This document shows, in pieces, positions 48,051-56,381 of a stretch of DNA of 64,000 bases (positions are counted from its first letter, which is position 1; each line of letters begins with the position of its first letter). The notes beneath the pieces were generated by a model. The model was not told the DNA's origin and ran no database searches. It was given only the letters and a program-made list of their open reading frames with translations. The DNA lies in assembly GCA_019634615.1 (NCBI GenBank), contig JAHCAZ010000001.1:1-64000 (forward strand), written 5' to 3'. The DNA is from Opitutaceae bacterium. GTDB lineage: Bacteria; Verrucomicrobiota; Verrucomicrobiia; Opitutales; Opitutaceae. The translations under genes were made by a program, and so were the position numbers.

Positions 48051-48177
48051 TTAACCACGGATTACACGGATGACACGGATTCGGCGGATGAGGCGTGGTT
48101 GGATGGCCACAAGAAGCGCAAGAGGCACAAGGATACCTCGGTTCTTTTGTGCATTTTGCGCCTTTTGTGGCCATCCA
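48051..48177. repeat. Large nested palindromic element, copy 2 (partial)
   Basis: It starts with the same TTAACCACGGATTACACGGA as copy 1 and contains the inner arms GGATGGCCACAAGAAGCGCA (48100 onward) and its complement ending GTGGCCATCC at 48176. The right outer arm is missing. It lies just upstream of the fucosidase gene, in the same orientation as copy 1. Confidence 0.75.
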
Positions 48178-48202
48178 TTACGGCACAGATGCCGGACTTT
48201 CG

Positions 48203-50602
48203 TTAACCGAGCTTCACCGTCTGCCCGGGGCGGAGTTTGGTGGTCTTGGTGCCGAGTGTGACCGTGGCGGCGGTCTTCCCGGGGTTGTGGGCGATGAGGG
48301 ACTTGCCGGCGGATGTGATTTCCAGTTCGCCGGTGATCGTCACCTCGGCTTCGGCCTTCAGCAGTGTAGCGTGGCCGGGTTGGAGGGTCAGGGTATAGGT
48401 CGCGGCCGGCCCGGCGATCTGGGTTACGCCCGCGAAGACCGGGAGCGGCGTCTGCGGATCGAACGTCGCCTGCAGGCGAGCGACCACGGTTTTGGCGCTG
48501 AAATTCGCGACCGCGAGGTGGCCGCGGGCGATGAGGGCGGCGCAGCCGGCTGGGGCGCGCAGGCGCAGGAGGCGCGACTTGGCGGTGGCCGTGGCGGACT
48601 GCCCGGGGACGATCAGCGCGGCGAGTTCGGTGATGACTTTCCCGGCAGCGATGCGACGCGGCCCGGCGAGGCGGCTCAGCGTCAGGTCGTCGGCCGTGGC
48701 CCACCACGGGTTGAAGTGGTGGCGGTTGTGATAGACCGTTTCGCCCGAGCCTTGGAACACGAGGCCGATGCGACCGTCGACGTTGAGCCAAGCGGGGTGG
48801 TCGTAGGTGCGGATGATGTCGCTCGACGGATCAGCGCTGACAAACCCTTCGAAACGCGTGGTGCCCTCGGGCGTGGCGATGTCGCGCCAGCCGCGGCAAT
48901 TGTCTTTCATGGCGGCGTAGCGCTCGTTGATAATGCGGAGGAAGCCCTGCGTAACCTCGGTCACCTCGACGGTTTCGCGGGCGGTCCAGCGTTCGAACGA
49001 AAGCGATGAGCCGTCGGGCAGGCCGGCGTAGAGGACCTCCTGGCGCGCGGCGCCTTGGGCGCGATTGAGCACAAGGGCGGCGGCAAAGGCCTGCGTTTGC
49101 TGATCCACGTGTACCGAGATTTCCTCCTGGCTGTCGGGTCGGTCCGTGATCGTGACCCGCCCGAGCCAGGAGTGGCTGGCGGGGGCGACGGTCTGGATGC
49201 CGTCGCGATTGAGCGGCAGGGCCATCTGGCAATTGCGCCAGGCGAGCGAGGTCTGGCCTTGCGGGTGGCGCTGGAAGACGAAGCCGGAGTGCGGGAAGAC
49301 CTTCACGCCGCGCAGCTTCGCCTCAAGGGCGCGTTCCGCGATCGGGGCGGGGCCGTCGCCGTGCAGGCGGTGCAGGATGTAGGTGTAGGCGGGGCCGGTG
49401 ATGAGGCACTCGCGGATCGCCATGGGGTCCTGGATGTCGTGGCAGACCTCGGCGACCTTGGCGTTGATCATGCGACCGCCTTGGCTGTCTTGGCGGGCCT
49501 CGAGCGTGGCGAGGGCCCAGCGCTCCAGGCGGGCGGCGTCGGCGTCGCGCAGCAGCACCGCGGCGGCGGCGTGCGTGACCGTGCCGGGATCCGTGAACAG
49601 GTACGGCCAGTCCATGCCCTGCACCGGGTGCAGCGAACCAGTGCGGTCGGTCGTGAGCTTCAACTGCTCGTAGATCTTGGTGCGGTTGAAAAAGGCGTGG
49701 TCGGGCAACGGGGCGCCGTGGATCCCGTGGATGATGCCGAGGTAGCCGGTGAAGAGCACGGAGGCGCCGGTATAGTTGGGGTGCACCATGCCGTGGTTCT
49801 CGGCCATGTAGTCGGGGAGGGCGGTGAAGGTCTCGCCGGTCCATTGGGCGATGGTCTTGCCGTCGGCGAACATCCGCTGGTCCTTGGCGTCCTGCGGCGC
49901 GGCGGAGGTCGAGAACATCCAGCGCTTGGCGGTCGCGGCCCACGTGGCGGCGGCGGGGTCGCCGGCGAGGAGCAGCGCGACCGAGGCAAGGCCGCAGGAG
50001 GTCCAGCCGTTTTCCTCCATCTGCGTGTTCACGTAGATGCCGCTCTTCGGATCCATCGTGCCGAAGCGCGCGGCGTAGTCGGCGTGGATGGTGGCGATCA
50101 TGCCCCAGGTCTCGTCGTCGATCGCGTCGCCCAGCAGCGTGGCGGCGATGGCAAGGCCGGAGACGGTGGTGCCGCACTGGCTCTCGCGGAAAAAGCCGAG
50201 GCCGCGTTCGCCCCACTTGGTGCCGCAGTTCTCGGTGCGGCCGAGGCCCTGCGCCGGGCGCACGCAGTCGGGCGGACCCGAGTCGTGGGTGAAGCACAGG
50301 TAGCGGATGGCCTGGCGGGCCATCGTGCGCAGGTCCTCGCGCGAGCAGCCGCCGACCGCCGGGTCGTATTCCGGCGAGCTGGCGGCGGCAGCGAAGGCGA
50401 GCGCGCCGCCGATCGACTCGATGCCGTACCAGTGGCACCCACCGAGGAAGTGCCCGCATTCGGGGCGGACCGGCCAGGGGGCGAAGTATCGCACCCCGGT
50501 GGGGATCCATTTTTGAATGACCTGGAGGTACCGCCGGCTGAGGGCGGTCTCCGGGCGCAGTTGCAAGGCCGTTGGCTTGGTCAGGGCTTCGCGCGGCAAC
50601 AT
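48203..50602 (-). CDS. Large lyase-like protein of unrecognised family
   Basis: A 799-residue protein with no signal peptide. The N-terminal ~400 residues are helical and rich in aromatic, glycine and His/Asn motifs, as in alpha/alpha-toroid lyases: GCHWYGIESIGGALAF near 55, FRESQCGTTVSG near 137, and AENHGMVHPNYTGASVLF near 265, where a conserved Asn-His-Gly cluster could be catalytic. The remaining half is beta-rich with His/Asn loops (YHNRHHFNPWW near 630), resembling the sandwich domains of polysaccharide lyases. I cannot name the family. Its location beside the fucosidase supports a glycan-degrading role. Confidence 0.5.
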   Translation of the reverse strand: MLPREALTKPTALQLRPETALSRRYLQVIQKWIPTGVRYFAPWPVRPECGHFLGGCHWYGIESIGGALAFAAAASSPEYDPAVGGCSREDLRTMARQAIRYLCFTHDSGPPDCVRPAQGLGRTENCGTKWGERGLGFFRESQCGTTVSGLAIAATLLGDAIDDETWGMIATIHADYAARFGTMDPKSGIYVNTQMEENGWTSCGLASVALLLAGDPAAATWAATAKRWMFSTSAAPQDAKDQRMFADGKTIAQWTGETFTALPDYMAENHGMVHPNYTGASVLFTGYLGIIHGIHGAPLPDHAFFNRTKIYEQLKLTTDRTGSLHPVQGMDWPYLFTDPGTVTHAAAAVLLRDADAARLERWALATLEARQDSQGGRMINAKVAEVCHDIQDPMAIRECLITGPAYTYILHRLHGDGPAPIAERALEAKLRGVKVFPHSGFVFQRHPQGQTSLAWRNCQMALPLNRDGIQTVAPASHSWLGRVTITDRPDSQEEISVHVDQQTQAFAAALVLNRAQGAARQEVLYAGLPDGSSLSFERWTARETVEVTEVTQGFLRIINERYAAMKDNCRGWRDIATPEGTTRFEGFVSADPSSDIIRTYDHPAWLNVDGRIGLVFQGSGETVYHNRHHFNPWWATADDLTLSRLAGPRRIAAGKVITELAALIVPGQSATATAKSRLLRLRAPAGCAALIARGHLAVANFSAKTVVARLQATFDPQTPLPVFAGVTQIAGPAATYTLTLQPGHATLLKAEAEVTITGELEITSAGKSLIAHNPGKTAATVTLGTKTTKLRPGQTVKLG

Positions 50603-50855
50603 GGGGATGCTCGTGGCTTACCCGTAGGTGCGCGTTGCCGCAATCCATTACCGTCCAGGCTGCTGACCGGAGCGACCGGAAGCTGATCCGGGAAGAATAC
50701 CACGGTTCGCGACAGATTTTTGCTCATATTAGGCCGGTTGGCGGATCGCGCGTGCAGCGAAGATCGGTTATAAAGGAGGCCTTCATCGGCTGAGTGCTTT
50801 TGATGCGTTGCGAGGAGGTTCCCAGCGGGCACCCGGCAGAGGTTGACGCTTACTC

Positions 50856-51200
50856 ATGAATCCCGAAACCGTCCGCGAATACGAACTCAACGGCCTTCCG
50901 CTCGCCGAGCTTGAAGCGGAGGTTGACCGCCTGTGGGCGGCGGTCCGCGCCGAGCCCGAACTCCAGCGGGAGGCCGGGCTTTCAGATCGTGACCGCGAAA
51001 TGCTCGGTCGACCGCGCACCGACCAGATCGAGTTGAAACCCGATGGCCAGCACGTCGATCCGGTGCTGGCCGGAGTGATTGTGGCGTTCACGCCCCTGGC
51101 CGTCGCGATGGCGACCCAGGTGTGGGACAAAATCATCCTGCCCCGCCTGATCCGGCGCTTCGGCGACAGGAAGATCAAACCCCGCCGCAAACAGCCGTGA
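50856..51200 (+). CDS. Small putative membrane-anchored protein, accessory module gene 1
   Basis: A 114-residue protein. A helical N-terminal half (LAELEAEVDRLWAAVRAEPE near 16-35) is followed by one hydrophobic segment, VLAGVIVAFTPLAVAMATQV near 69-88, and a basic tail (LIRRFGDRKIKPRRKQP). This plan, a helical domain with one membrane-like helix and a basic end, resembles small effector-associated proteins in some bacterial conflict systems, but I cannot assign it to a named family. It is followed nine bases later by the HExxxH gene, so probably an operon. Confidence 0.5.
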   Translation: MNPETVREYELNGLPLAELEAEVDRLWAAVRAEPELQREAGLSDRDREMLGRPRTDQIELKPDGQHVDPVLAGVIVAFTPLAVAMATQVWDKIILPRLIRRFGDRKIKPRRKQP

Positions 51201-51209
51201 CCCCAACCG

Positions 51210-52421
51210 GTGAAAAGCCCGCCGCTCCTCATCCATCGGAAGGCCATGGCCGCACGCTTCGTCGTGTGGCATGCCCTCCTCGCGCTGGAGGAGCGTCTCG
51301 GCGCAGGATTTGCGGCGGCAACGCCGCGTCTGCTCGCGGCGTTGGAGCTCTTCCTGAGCGGGCAGACGTGCTCGGCTGAATGGCAGAAGTTCAGCCCCGA
51401 CACCGAAACCCTCGAGGCCTTCGTCGGGCGTGCGGTCGATCATATCCGAGACGCAGGTCGCGTTCATTTCACAGGATCCGACAGCGCCCTCGCGGATTTT
51501 GACCAGGCCCTCGGTGTCCAACTGGGACGGATTTCGTGTGCCGCCTGCTGTGAAGTGGGCAGCCTGCCCGCGGACAAGATTTGCCGGGGTGGCGAATACA
51601 CCGATTTGGAGACCCTCGACCGCGGCGGGCTGTGCCTGAAGGAACTCCGCGACCTGTTTGCCCAGTGCCGGGCGCTCGCCAGTGCCTGGCACAAAGTGCC
51701 TTGGCCGAAGGATCCCGTTCTCGACGTGGTCATTCAATGGGAGGACCCGGTGAGCGGATTTGGTGAATACTTCGCCGACGGCGTCACCCGGCGCGACGAA
51801 CAGAGCATCACGATCGAACTTCGACTCAATCACCTGCGCTTCGACGTCTCGTCCTACCTCGCGCTGTTCTACGTCCTGCTGCACGAGTTGGTGGCGCACG
51901 GGTTTACGCCGCCGCAGCACGGCAGCCCATCGCCGGAAAGCCAGTTTGACGAAGGCTGGATGGACTACGTGGTCAGTCTCCTGATCGAAGCGCTGGATCG
52001 AAACGATCAGGGCCTGGTACCGAGCGGGTCCGGCATCGGCCACCTCCGCCGGAGACTCGACGCCGCCAAGCGCTATCATTTGGAGCGGCATAACGTGCTC
52101 GGTCGCCAGGCCGACAGGATCACCCGATCACGTGCCTACGGCCGAAAGCTGGCCTGCCTCACGCTCGACCTGTTTCGCCGCCTTTCGGCCACGCCCGAGG
52201 CTGATTTCGTGAAGTTTTCGCTCGAGCTAAACCGCGCGCCGATCGACTGGCGGGAGAAGAACCAGTTCGTGAACGCGCTGGCCCTGATGCTCCCGCCCGA
52301 GGGTGTCCTCACGCCCTGGGATAATTTTGATGGGCAGCAGCTTGTCGTGGAGTATCTCCGGCACGGCGACTTGGGGAAATTCATGAACGACGTGCGCCGG
52401 AACGTAACATCCGGGGCTTAA
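51210..52421 (+). CDS. Putative HExxxH metallopeptidase, accessory module gene 2
   Basis: A 403-residue protein of no family I recognise. The stretch LLHELVAHG near 224-231 gives HExxxH (H225, E226, H230), a known zinc-peptidase variant, and E248 in FDEGWMD follows at 18 residues as a possible third ligand. A cysteine-rich part (C110, C113, C114, C125, C142, C153) precedes it and could bind a second metal or form a sensor. A GTG start at 51210 is used; an ATG at 51246 is also possible. No signal peptide. The helical C-terminal third is unremarkable. Confidence 0.5.
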   Translation: MKSPPLLIHRKAMAARFVVWHALLALEERLGAGFAAATPRLLAALELFLSGQTCSAEWQKFSPDTETLEAFVGRAVDHIRDAGRVHFTGSDSALADFDQALGVQLGRISCAACCEVGSLPADKICRGGEYTDLETLDRGGLCLKELRDLFAQCRALASAWHKVPWPKDPVLDVVIQWEDPVSGFGEYFADGVTRRDEQSITIELRLNHLRFDVSSYLALFYVLLHELVAHGFTPPQHGSPSPESQFDEGWMDYVVSLLIEALDRNDQGLVPSGSGIGHLRRRLDAAKRYHLERHNVLGRQADRITRSRAYGRKLACLTLDLFRRLSATPEADFVKFSLELNRAPIDWREKNQFVNALALMLPPEGVLTPWDNFDGQQLVVEYLRHGDLGKFMNDVRRNVTSGA

Positions 52422-52423
52422 GT

Positions 52424-52442
52424 ATTCAGTTGCCAACTGAAT
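52424..52442. promoter_or_regulatory. Perfect palindrome before the winged-helix gene
   Basis: ATTCAGTT-GCC-AACTGAAT has 8-base perfect arms and a 3-base centre. It ends five bases before the ATG at 52448, in the 26-base gap after the HExxxH gene. It is AT-rich relative to its surroundings. It looks like an autoregulatory operator for the winged-helix protein, and could also form a hairpin that hides the start. Confidence 0.6.
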
Positions 52443-52447
52443 GACGA

Positions 52448-53452
52448 ATGCCAGTTTTGGGCCGATACCAGACCAAGCACATGACCGAAAAATACAAGGT
52501 GCGCGGTGCCATGCTGGCGCTGCGCGAATTCACGGTCGAGGACCTCGCGCGCCACAGCGGCGTCAATCCGCGGACAATCCACACGGAGCTGATCCGCGCC
52601 GGCGACCTCGTCGAGAAGCTGCCGCCCGCCGATGGCCCGAAGGCCCGGGGCGGCCAGCGGCTGCGTTATCGGGTGCGTGCCCCCCGTTTGCCTGACCTGC
52701 GTCGCGAGCTCGAGTCCACCTTCTCCGCATTGAGCCAAGCTATCGAACCTGTCCTCCCCGAGGCTCCGCTTTCGCTGCAGGTTGCGGAGGACACGCTGGC
52801 GCATGTCGCGGGAGCTTCAGCCGCGGATCGGCCTCACATGCTGCAGATGGCTGGCCTGCAACTCCGGGCGGCGGAGCGCCAGATCGCCGCCTTCGCCACG
52901 GCATCAGCGCATCGGGAGATCGTGGATCAACTGAGGCAGCGAATCGCGGCGGCACGCCGACGCCTCGGGGCGGAGGAACCTGCATCCAGGTTTCCTGCCG
53001 GGGTGGTGCTGGTCGATGCTGCTGGCGGGCGCCTGCTGCAAAATATCACCGAGGTCGTGGATCTCGCGGACGTCGTGTCCATGGGCGTTTGGTCCGCGCT
53101 GCGGCGCCGGGAAATCGAACAAGAAGTCCAGGGACTGGCCCACGCCTTGGTCATTGTGGCCCTCGATTCCGCGCGCTCGGAGATGACTCGTCGCCGGATC
53201 CTGGCCGATGCCGTCATCAAGGCCGCGGCCGAGCCTGGGCGCTCGATGTTTCTCGATGCGGGTTACGATGAGAAGCTGCGCAATTACGTGCTGGAGCACG
53301 CCTGCTTTTACGTGGGCGAGGCCAATTCGCTCAAACTGACGGCTTTACGTGGGTTGGTCCACGCCTGGCAATTTGGGCACGCGGTTGAGGCTCCGAGCCC
53401 GGCGGCATCATCGCGCCCGAAGTCACTGACCGCCCACGCAGCGCGGCGGTGA
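52448..53452 (+). CDS. Winged-helix protein, accessory module gene 3
   Basis: A 334-residue protein with an N-terminal winged-helix pattern: FTVEDLARHSGVNPRTIHTE near 28-47, followed by a basic wing (GGQRLRYRVRAP). A long helical region follows, and the C-terminal part has hydrophobic helical stretches but no motif I recognise. A later ATG at 52481 (MTEKYKVRG) would start closer to the domain. A perfect palindrome sits directly upstream. It probably regulates its own transcript and perhaps the module. Function otherwise unknown. Confidence 0.55.
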   Translation: MPVLGRYQTKHMTEKYKVRGAMLALREFTVEDLARHSGVNPRTIHTELIRAGDLVEKLPPADGPKARGGQRLRYRVRAPRLPDLRRELESTFSALSQAIEPVLPEAPLSLQVAEDTLAHVAGASAADRPHMLQMAGLQLRAAERQIAAFATASAHREIVDQLRQRIAAARRRLGAEEPASRFPAGVVLVDAAGGRLLQNITEVVDLADVVSMGVWSALRRREIEQEVQGLAHALVIVALDSARSEMTRRRILADAVIKAAAEPGRSMFLDAGYDEKLRNYVLEHACFYVGEANSLKLTALRGLVHAWQFGHAVEAPSPAASSRPKSLTAHAARR

Positions 53453-53486
53453 TGCTTGCGGCTGAATCTGCAGGCGGCCCTCCCGC

Positions 53487-56213
53487 CTAATCGTCGTCGT
53501 CCTCGGCGGCGCGCCGCACGGCCCATTCGGGATACGGCGCGGCGGTGCCCTTCACGGCGCGCCACAGGATGCGGTTGAGCTCGTCCTCGGGGGCGCGGTC
53601 GACCTCGCGGAAGTTCATGCGGGCGGACGCCAGGGCGTCGCGGCGCAGCACCGGGTCGGTGAGGGCGGCGGGCGCGGGGTTCATCTGGTCGAGGGGCACG
53701 AGGTTGGGCACCGCGGTGTAGGGCGTGAAATCGGGGGTGGCGGTGAAGCAATCGAACAGGGGCGTGGCGCTGGCGTCGAACTGGTTCATCACGGGCAGGC
53801 CGAGGATCTGCTCGATCGTGCGGATGATGCTCGTGGTGTTGTACTGCGTGCTGACGACCGCCCTTCGCTTCGCGTAGGGGCTGATCACGTAGGCGGTCGT
53901 GCGGTAGCCGCTCACGTGGTCCCAGCCGTCCTGCGGGTCGTCCTCGATGCCGAAGATGGCCATCTCCTTCCAGAAGCGGGAGTGGCTGAGCGCCTCGATG
54001 ATGCGGCCAAAGGCAAGGTCGTTGTCGGCCATGCACGCGGCCGGGGTCGGGGCGCCGGCGCTTGTGCCGCTGGTGTGGTCGTTCGGCAGGCAGATGATGG
54101 TGAGCGCGGGGAATTCGCCCTCGGCCTCGAAGTCGCGGAGTTCCTTCAGGATGACATCCGCGCGGTATTGGTCGGGCACGGCCATCTCCCAGCCGACGTA
54201 GTGCACGGGCGAAAAGGGTGCGATGGTCTCGATCATCGGCCGGCAGCCGAACGAAACCTCCCCGCTGCCGTCGCGCCACGTGCGGTAACAGGCGGCGAAG
54301 TCAGGGCGGCCCTTGCGCCCGTCGCGCCATCGCACGACGGGGCCCATGAACTCGCCGTAATTGCGCAGGCTGAGGCCCTTTTTTAGGGCGTTGTCCCAGA
54401 TGAAGCCGGCGGGTGAGTAGGCGAGGGCGTCGACGTCGTTTTCGCCCATGCCGTCGGGGTAGCTGCGCGGGAAGCCGGCGAAGCTCTTCTCCATGTAGTC
54501 GGTGGCCAGCGCCGTGGTGCTCCACTGGTGTCCGTCCGCGCTCAGGATGCCGGCGCAGTAGGTGTTATCGAGGAGCACGAAGTCGCGCGCGAGCTTGTGC
54601 TGGTTGGGCGTGATGTTCTCCCCGAAAATGCAGAGCGAGGCGTCGCCGTTGCCCTCGGGCAGGTCGCCGAGGACCTGGTCGTAGGTCCGGTTCTCCTTGA
54701 TGATGTAGACGACGTGGCGGATGGGGCTGGGTTCGCCGATGCGTTCGGGGACGGGGCGGGCGGGTTCGCCGGGGCGGGCGGGGAGGCGGGCCTGGGCGAT
54801 GGCGTCGCGGCGGAGGTTGCGCCAGACCGTCTCCGACAACTGCGGCAGGTCGCGCGCAGACGGGAGGGGGACGAAGGAAAGCGAGCCGGTGTACTGGTGA
54901 GTGTTGAAGCCCTCGCCCGCGGTGCGCGGCGCGTCCTTTTTGGCGATGGGCAGGCCCTTGAGGTTGCCGGTGATGAGCGTGCGGCGGGGGGCGTCGAAGA
55001 TGAGCGCGCCGGGGAACCAGCCGACCGGGATGAGGCCGATCAGCTTCGACTCCCGGTCGTCGGGATCGAATTGGACCACGCCGACGGCATTCTGGGTTCC
55101 GTGGGCGACGTAAAGCGTCTTGCCGGACGGGGCGAAGGCGAGGGCGTTGGGCGTGGCCCCGAAGAGGTCGCTGGGCTTCGGGCGCGTCCAGATGGTTTCG
55201 ACCACCCGGTCGGTGCGCGTGTCGATCACGCTCAGCGTGTCGGCGGCGGCATTGGCGCAGACCACGTGGCGGCCGCCCGGCGCGAGCGCGAGCGCGCTGG
55301 CGTGGAGGCCGGTGAGGATCTCGCGCGCGGCGGTTGCACCGGCGGCGGGATCCAGCGGGATGACACTGACCGAGCCCTCGCTCGCGATGCGGCGGACGGG
55401 ATCGACGCGGACGACGGTGCCACGGCCGGCGGGCCCGGTGAGGTCGCCGGGCCCGGGGCGGCGTCCGCCCCAGTTGCTCACGTAGGCTTTCCCGTCGGCG
55501 AGGACGACGTCATAGGGTGCAACGCCGACCGGAAACGTGCGCACCACCTTGCCGTCCTGGGTGTCGAGCTCGAGCAGCTGGTTCGACAGGTTGCCGCACA
55601 CGTACAGGCGGGTGCCGTCGGCGGAGAAGGCGAGGCCGCTCGGGATCTCCTCCTTGCGGCGTGGGGCGTCGGCCGGCGGCAGCGGCCAGCTGTGGGAGGG
55701 GGTCACGGTGCCGTCGGCGGCGATGGCGAACACCTTGATGCTGCCGTTCACGTTGCTCAGGCAAAGCCGGCGACCGTCCGGCGAGAAGGCGAGGCCGGTG
55801 AAGCTGACCTGGCCTTTCAGGTCGGGTGCGAGGATGTTGGTCGAGACGACGTCGGGCCGCGGCTCGGCCTGCGCGTCGTTGGGCAGGGCGACGCGCCGGC
55901 GGATTTCACCGCTGGCGGGATCGAGCACGAGGACCTCGCTCGTCTTGCCGGCCACCGCGAGCATGCGGCCGTCGGGCGAGAGCGCGATGGCCTGCGGCCG
56001 CAGGCCGGGCAGGTCGAGGGTGCGGCCGAGCGGGGTGAGCACCTGGTTCACCGGGGTGATGATCCGGTCCGGGGCGGAGCGGCCAACGTGCTCCGTCGCG
56101 GCGGGCGCCGCCGGGGCGGGCGCCGCGCTGCGGCACGCGCCCAGGACGAGGGCCGCGCCGAGGGCGCAGGCGAGTGTCACCGGACCGAGGGCGGACGCGT
56201 GACGGCAGGACAT
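53487..56213 (-). CDS. YncE-like propeller fused to phosphoesterase, lipoprotein
   Basis: A 908-residue two-domain protein. A lipobox LGAC (Cys27) marks it as a lipoprotein. Residues about 60-450 form a YncE-type seven-bladed propeller with repeating blade starts such as GRMLAVAGK and SPDGRRLCLSN. Residues about 500-890 are a PF04185-type phosphoesterase, with KENRTYDQVLGDLP, GHQWSTTALATDYME and DDPQDGWDHVSGYRTTAYVI. The family includes acid phosphatase and phospholipase C members. The whole plan is a known bifunctional architecture. It is divergent from the antiporter. Confidence 0.82.
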   Translation of the reverse strand: MSCRHASALGPVTLACALGAALVLGACRSAAPAPAAPAATEHVGRSAPDRIITPVNQVLTPLGRTLDLPGLRPQAIALSPDGRMLAVAGKTSEVLVLDPASGEIRRRVALPNDAQAEPRPDVVSTNILAPDLKGQVSFTGLAFSPDGRRLCLSNVNGSIKVFAIAADGTVTPSHSWPLPPADAPRRKEEIPSGLAFSADGTRLYVCGNLSNQLLELDTQDGKVVRTFPVGVAPYDVVLADGKAYVSNWGGRRPGPGDLTGPAGRGTVVRVDPVRRIASEGSVSVIPLDPAAGATAAREILTGLHASALALAPGGRHVVCANAAADTLSVIDTRTDRVVETIWTRPKPSDLFGATPNALAFAPSGKTLYVAHGTQNAVGVVQFDPDDRESKLIGLIPVGWFPGALIFDAPRRTLITGNLKGLPIAKKDAPRTAGEGFNTHQYTGSLSFVPLPSARDLPQLSETVWRNLRRDAIAQARLPARPGEPARPVPERIGEPSPIRHVVYIIKENRTYDQVLGDLPEGNGDASLCIFGENITPNQHKLARDFVLLDNTYCAGILSADGHQWSTTALATDYMEKSFAGFPRSYPDGMGENDVDALAYSPAGFIWDNALKKGLSLRNYGEFMGPVVRWRDGRKGRPDFAACYRTWRDGSGEVSFGCRPMIETIAPFSPVHYVGWEMAVPDQYRADVILKELRDFEAEGEFPALTIICLPNDHTSGTSAGAPTPAACMADNDLAFGRIIEALSHSRFWKEMAIFGIEDDPQDGWDHVSGYRTTAYVISPYAKRRAVVSTQYNTTSIIRTIEQILGLPVMNQFDASATPLFDCFTATPDFTPYTAVPNLVPLDQMNPAPAALTDPVLRRDALASARMNFREVDRAPEDELNRILWRAVKGTAAPYPEWAVRRAAEDDDD

Positions 56214-56381
56214 GCCTGTTCACTAAGGCGAAGGCGTGGCTGACACAAGCGGTGTCGTGCGCACCCGAGCGGGCACTCATGATGGCGCGAGACGCGGATC
56301 GTGAAAATCCGCGGAGAATCGGGAACGTGGGCTTGACGCCGCCGACGCCAGCGGCGTTTTCAACGCTATCCCCTAACCAAC

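Noticed and set aside
50769..50779. TATAAA plus AAGGAGG before module gene 1, as promoter or ribosome-binding site
   Set aside because: No -35 box at a normal distance and no start codon at a normal distance after the AAGGAGG. The gap 50603-50855 is otherwise empty.
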